A DNA stretch of 64,000 nt from Streptomyces venezuelae ATCC 10712 (GTDB lineage: Bacteria > Actinomycetota > Actinomycetes > Streptomycetales > Streptomycetaceae): the NCBI RefSeq assembly GCF_008639165.1, contig NZ_CP029197.1, positions 3,906,001 to 3,970,000 on the forward strand. Reading direction: 5' to 3'. Position 1 is the stretch's first letter, and every line of letters begins with the position of its first letter. This document shows, one piece after another, positions 63,884-64,000 of this stretch. Below the pieces are notes generated by a model. That model searched no databases and was not told where the DNA came from. It saw nothing but the letters and a program-made list of their open reading frames with translations. A program made the position numbers and the translations under genes.

Positions 63884-64000
63884 TTACTTCTTCGTCTCGA
63901 CCGCGTGGCCACCGAACTGGTTGCGCAGCGCGGCGATCATCTTCATCTGCGGGGAGTCGTCCTGACGGGAGGCGAACCGCGCGAACAGCGAGGCGGTGAT
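63884..64000 (-). CDS. gnd: 6-phosphogluconate dehydrogenase, C-terminal end (5' part outside window)
   Basis: The last 38 codons of a minus-strand gene read ITASLFARFASRQDDSPQMK, MIAALRNQFGGHAVETKK and stop TAA. This is the typical C-terminus of decarboxylating 6-phosphogluconate dehydrogenases of the short actinobacterial type, with FARFASRQ and AALRNQFGGHAV. In Streptomyces gnd lies between dnaN and recF, agreeing with recF following 60 bases downstream here. Confidence 0.93.
   Translation of the reverse strand: MTASLFARFASRQDDSPQMKMIAALRNQFGGHAVETKK

Overview
The window is very GC-rich actinobacterial chromosome, and its gene content and order match the conserved core of a Streptomyces chromosome beside the replication origin. 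The right edge carries gnd (partial), recF, a DUF721 gene, gyrB, gyrA and a DUF3566 gene, the block that lies next to dnaN/oriC/dnaA in Streptomyces. oriC should therefore lie a few kb beyond base 64000, and most replication genes here run away from it (minus strand). No transposase, integrase, phage gene or CRISPR array was seen.

Layout. 1-6.3 kb: the end of a PASTA Ser/Thr kinase, a proline-rich surface protein, a PadR regulator with a strong operator, and a MacB/FtsX-type ABC exporter. 6.3-11.4 kb: the proteasome activator Bpa, a quinone oxidoreductase, a TrkA-type K+ channel, and moeA and mobA for molybdenum cofactor. 11.5-28 kb is a catabolic island: a branched-chain 2-oxoacid dehydrogenase operon (E1 alpha, E1 beta, E2) divergent from an Lrp regulator, a TetR regulator, a 3-hydroxyacyl-CoA dehydrogenase, paaN, an RNA methyltransferase/HTTM/DUF5819 operon, paaABCDE and an acyl-CoA dehydrogenase. 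Three near-identical ACCGNNCGNNCGGT-type palindromes lie in front of the bkd, paaN and paaA transcription units and suggest one TetR (PaaR-like) regulon.

28-35.4 kb: rhodanese, J-domain and DUF2252 proteins, an ABC-2-like membrane protein with a divergent MarR regulator, a two-component pair whose kinase has an extra C-terminal membrane domain, and tRNA-Leu(CAG). 35.9-44.1 kb is the conserved growth and division signalling operon fhaA-fhaB-PP2C-rodA-pbpA-pknB. 44.1-48.9 kb is an opposing operon with DUF881, three class E sortases, pabA and a 53-residue membrane protein, divergent from crgA.

48.9-57 kb: a group of DnaA boxes, rhomboid protease, cyclophilin, DUF5324, a secreted protein, tRNA-Ala(TGC), an HTH regulator paired with a second type of Ser/Thr kinase, a surface protein, a DLW-39 microprotein, tRNA-Ile(GAT) and DUF3566. 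57-64 kb: gyrA, gyrB, DUF721, recF and the end of gnd.

Origin-proximal chromosome biology is also written in non-coding signals: one perfect and one 13/14 ParB-binding parS site (9.2 and 4.1 kb), the DnaA-box group at 48.9-49.15 kb and a tandem pair at 30.87 kb. All assignments come from reading the sequence; no database search was run.
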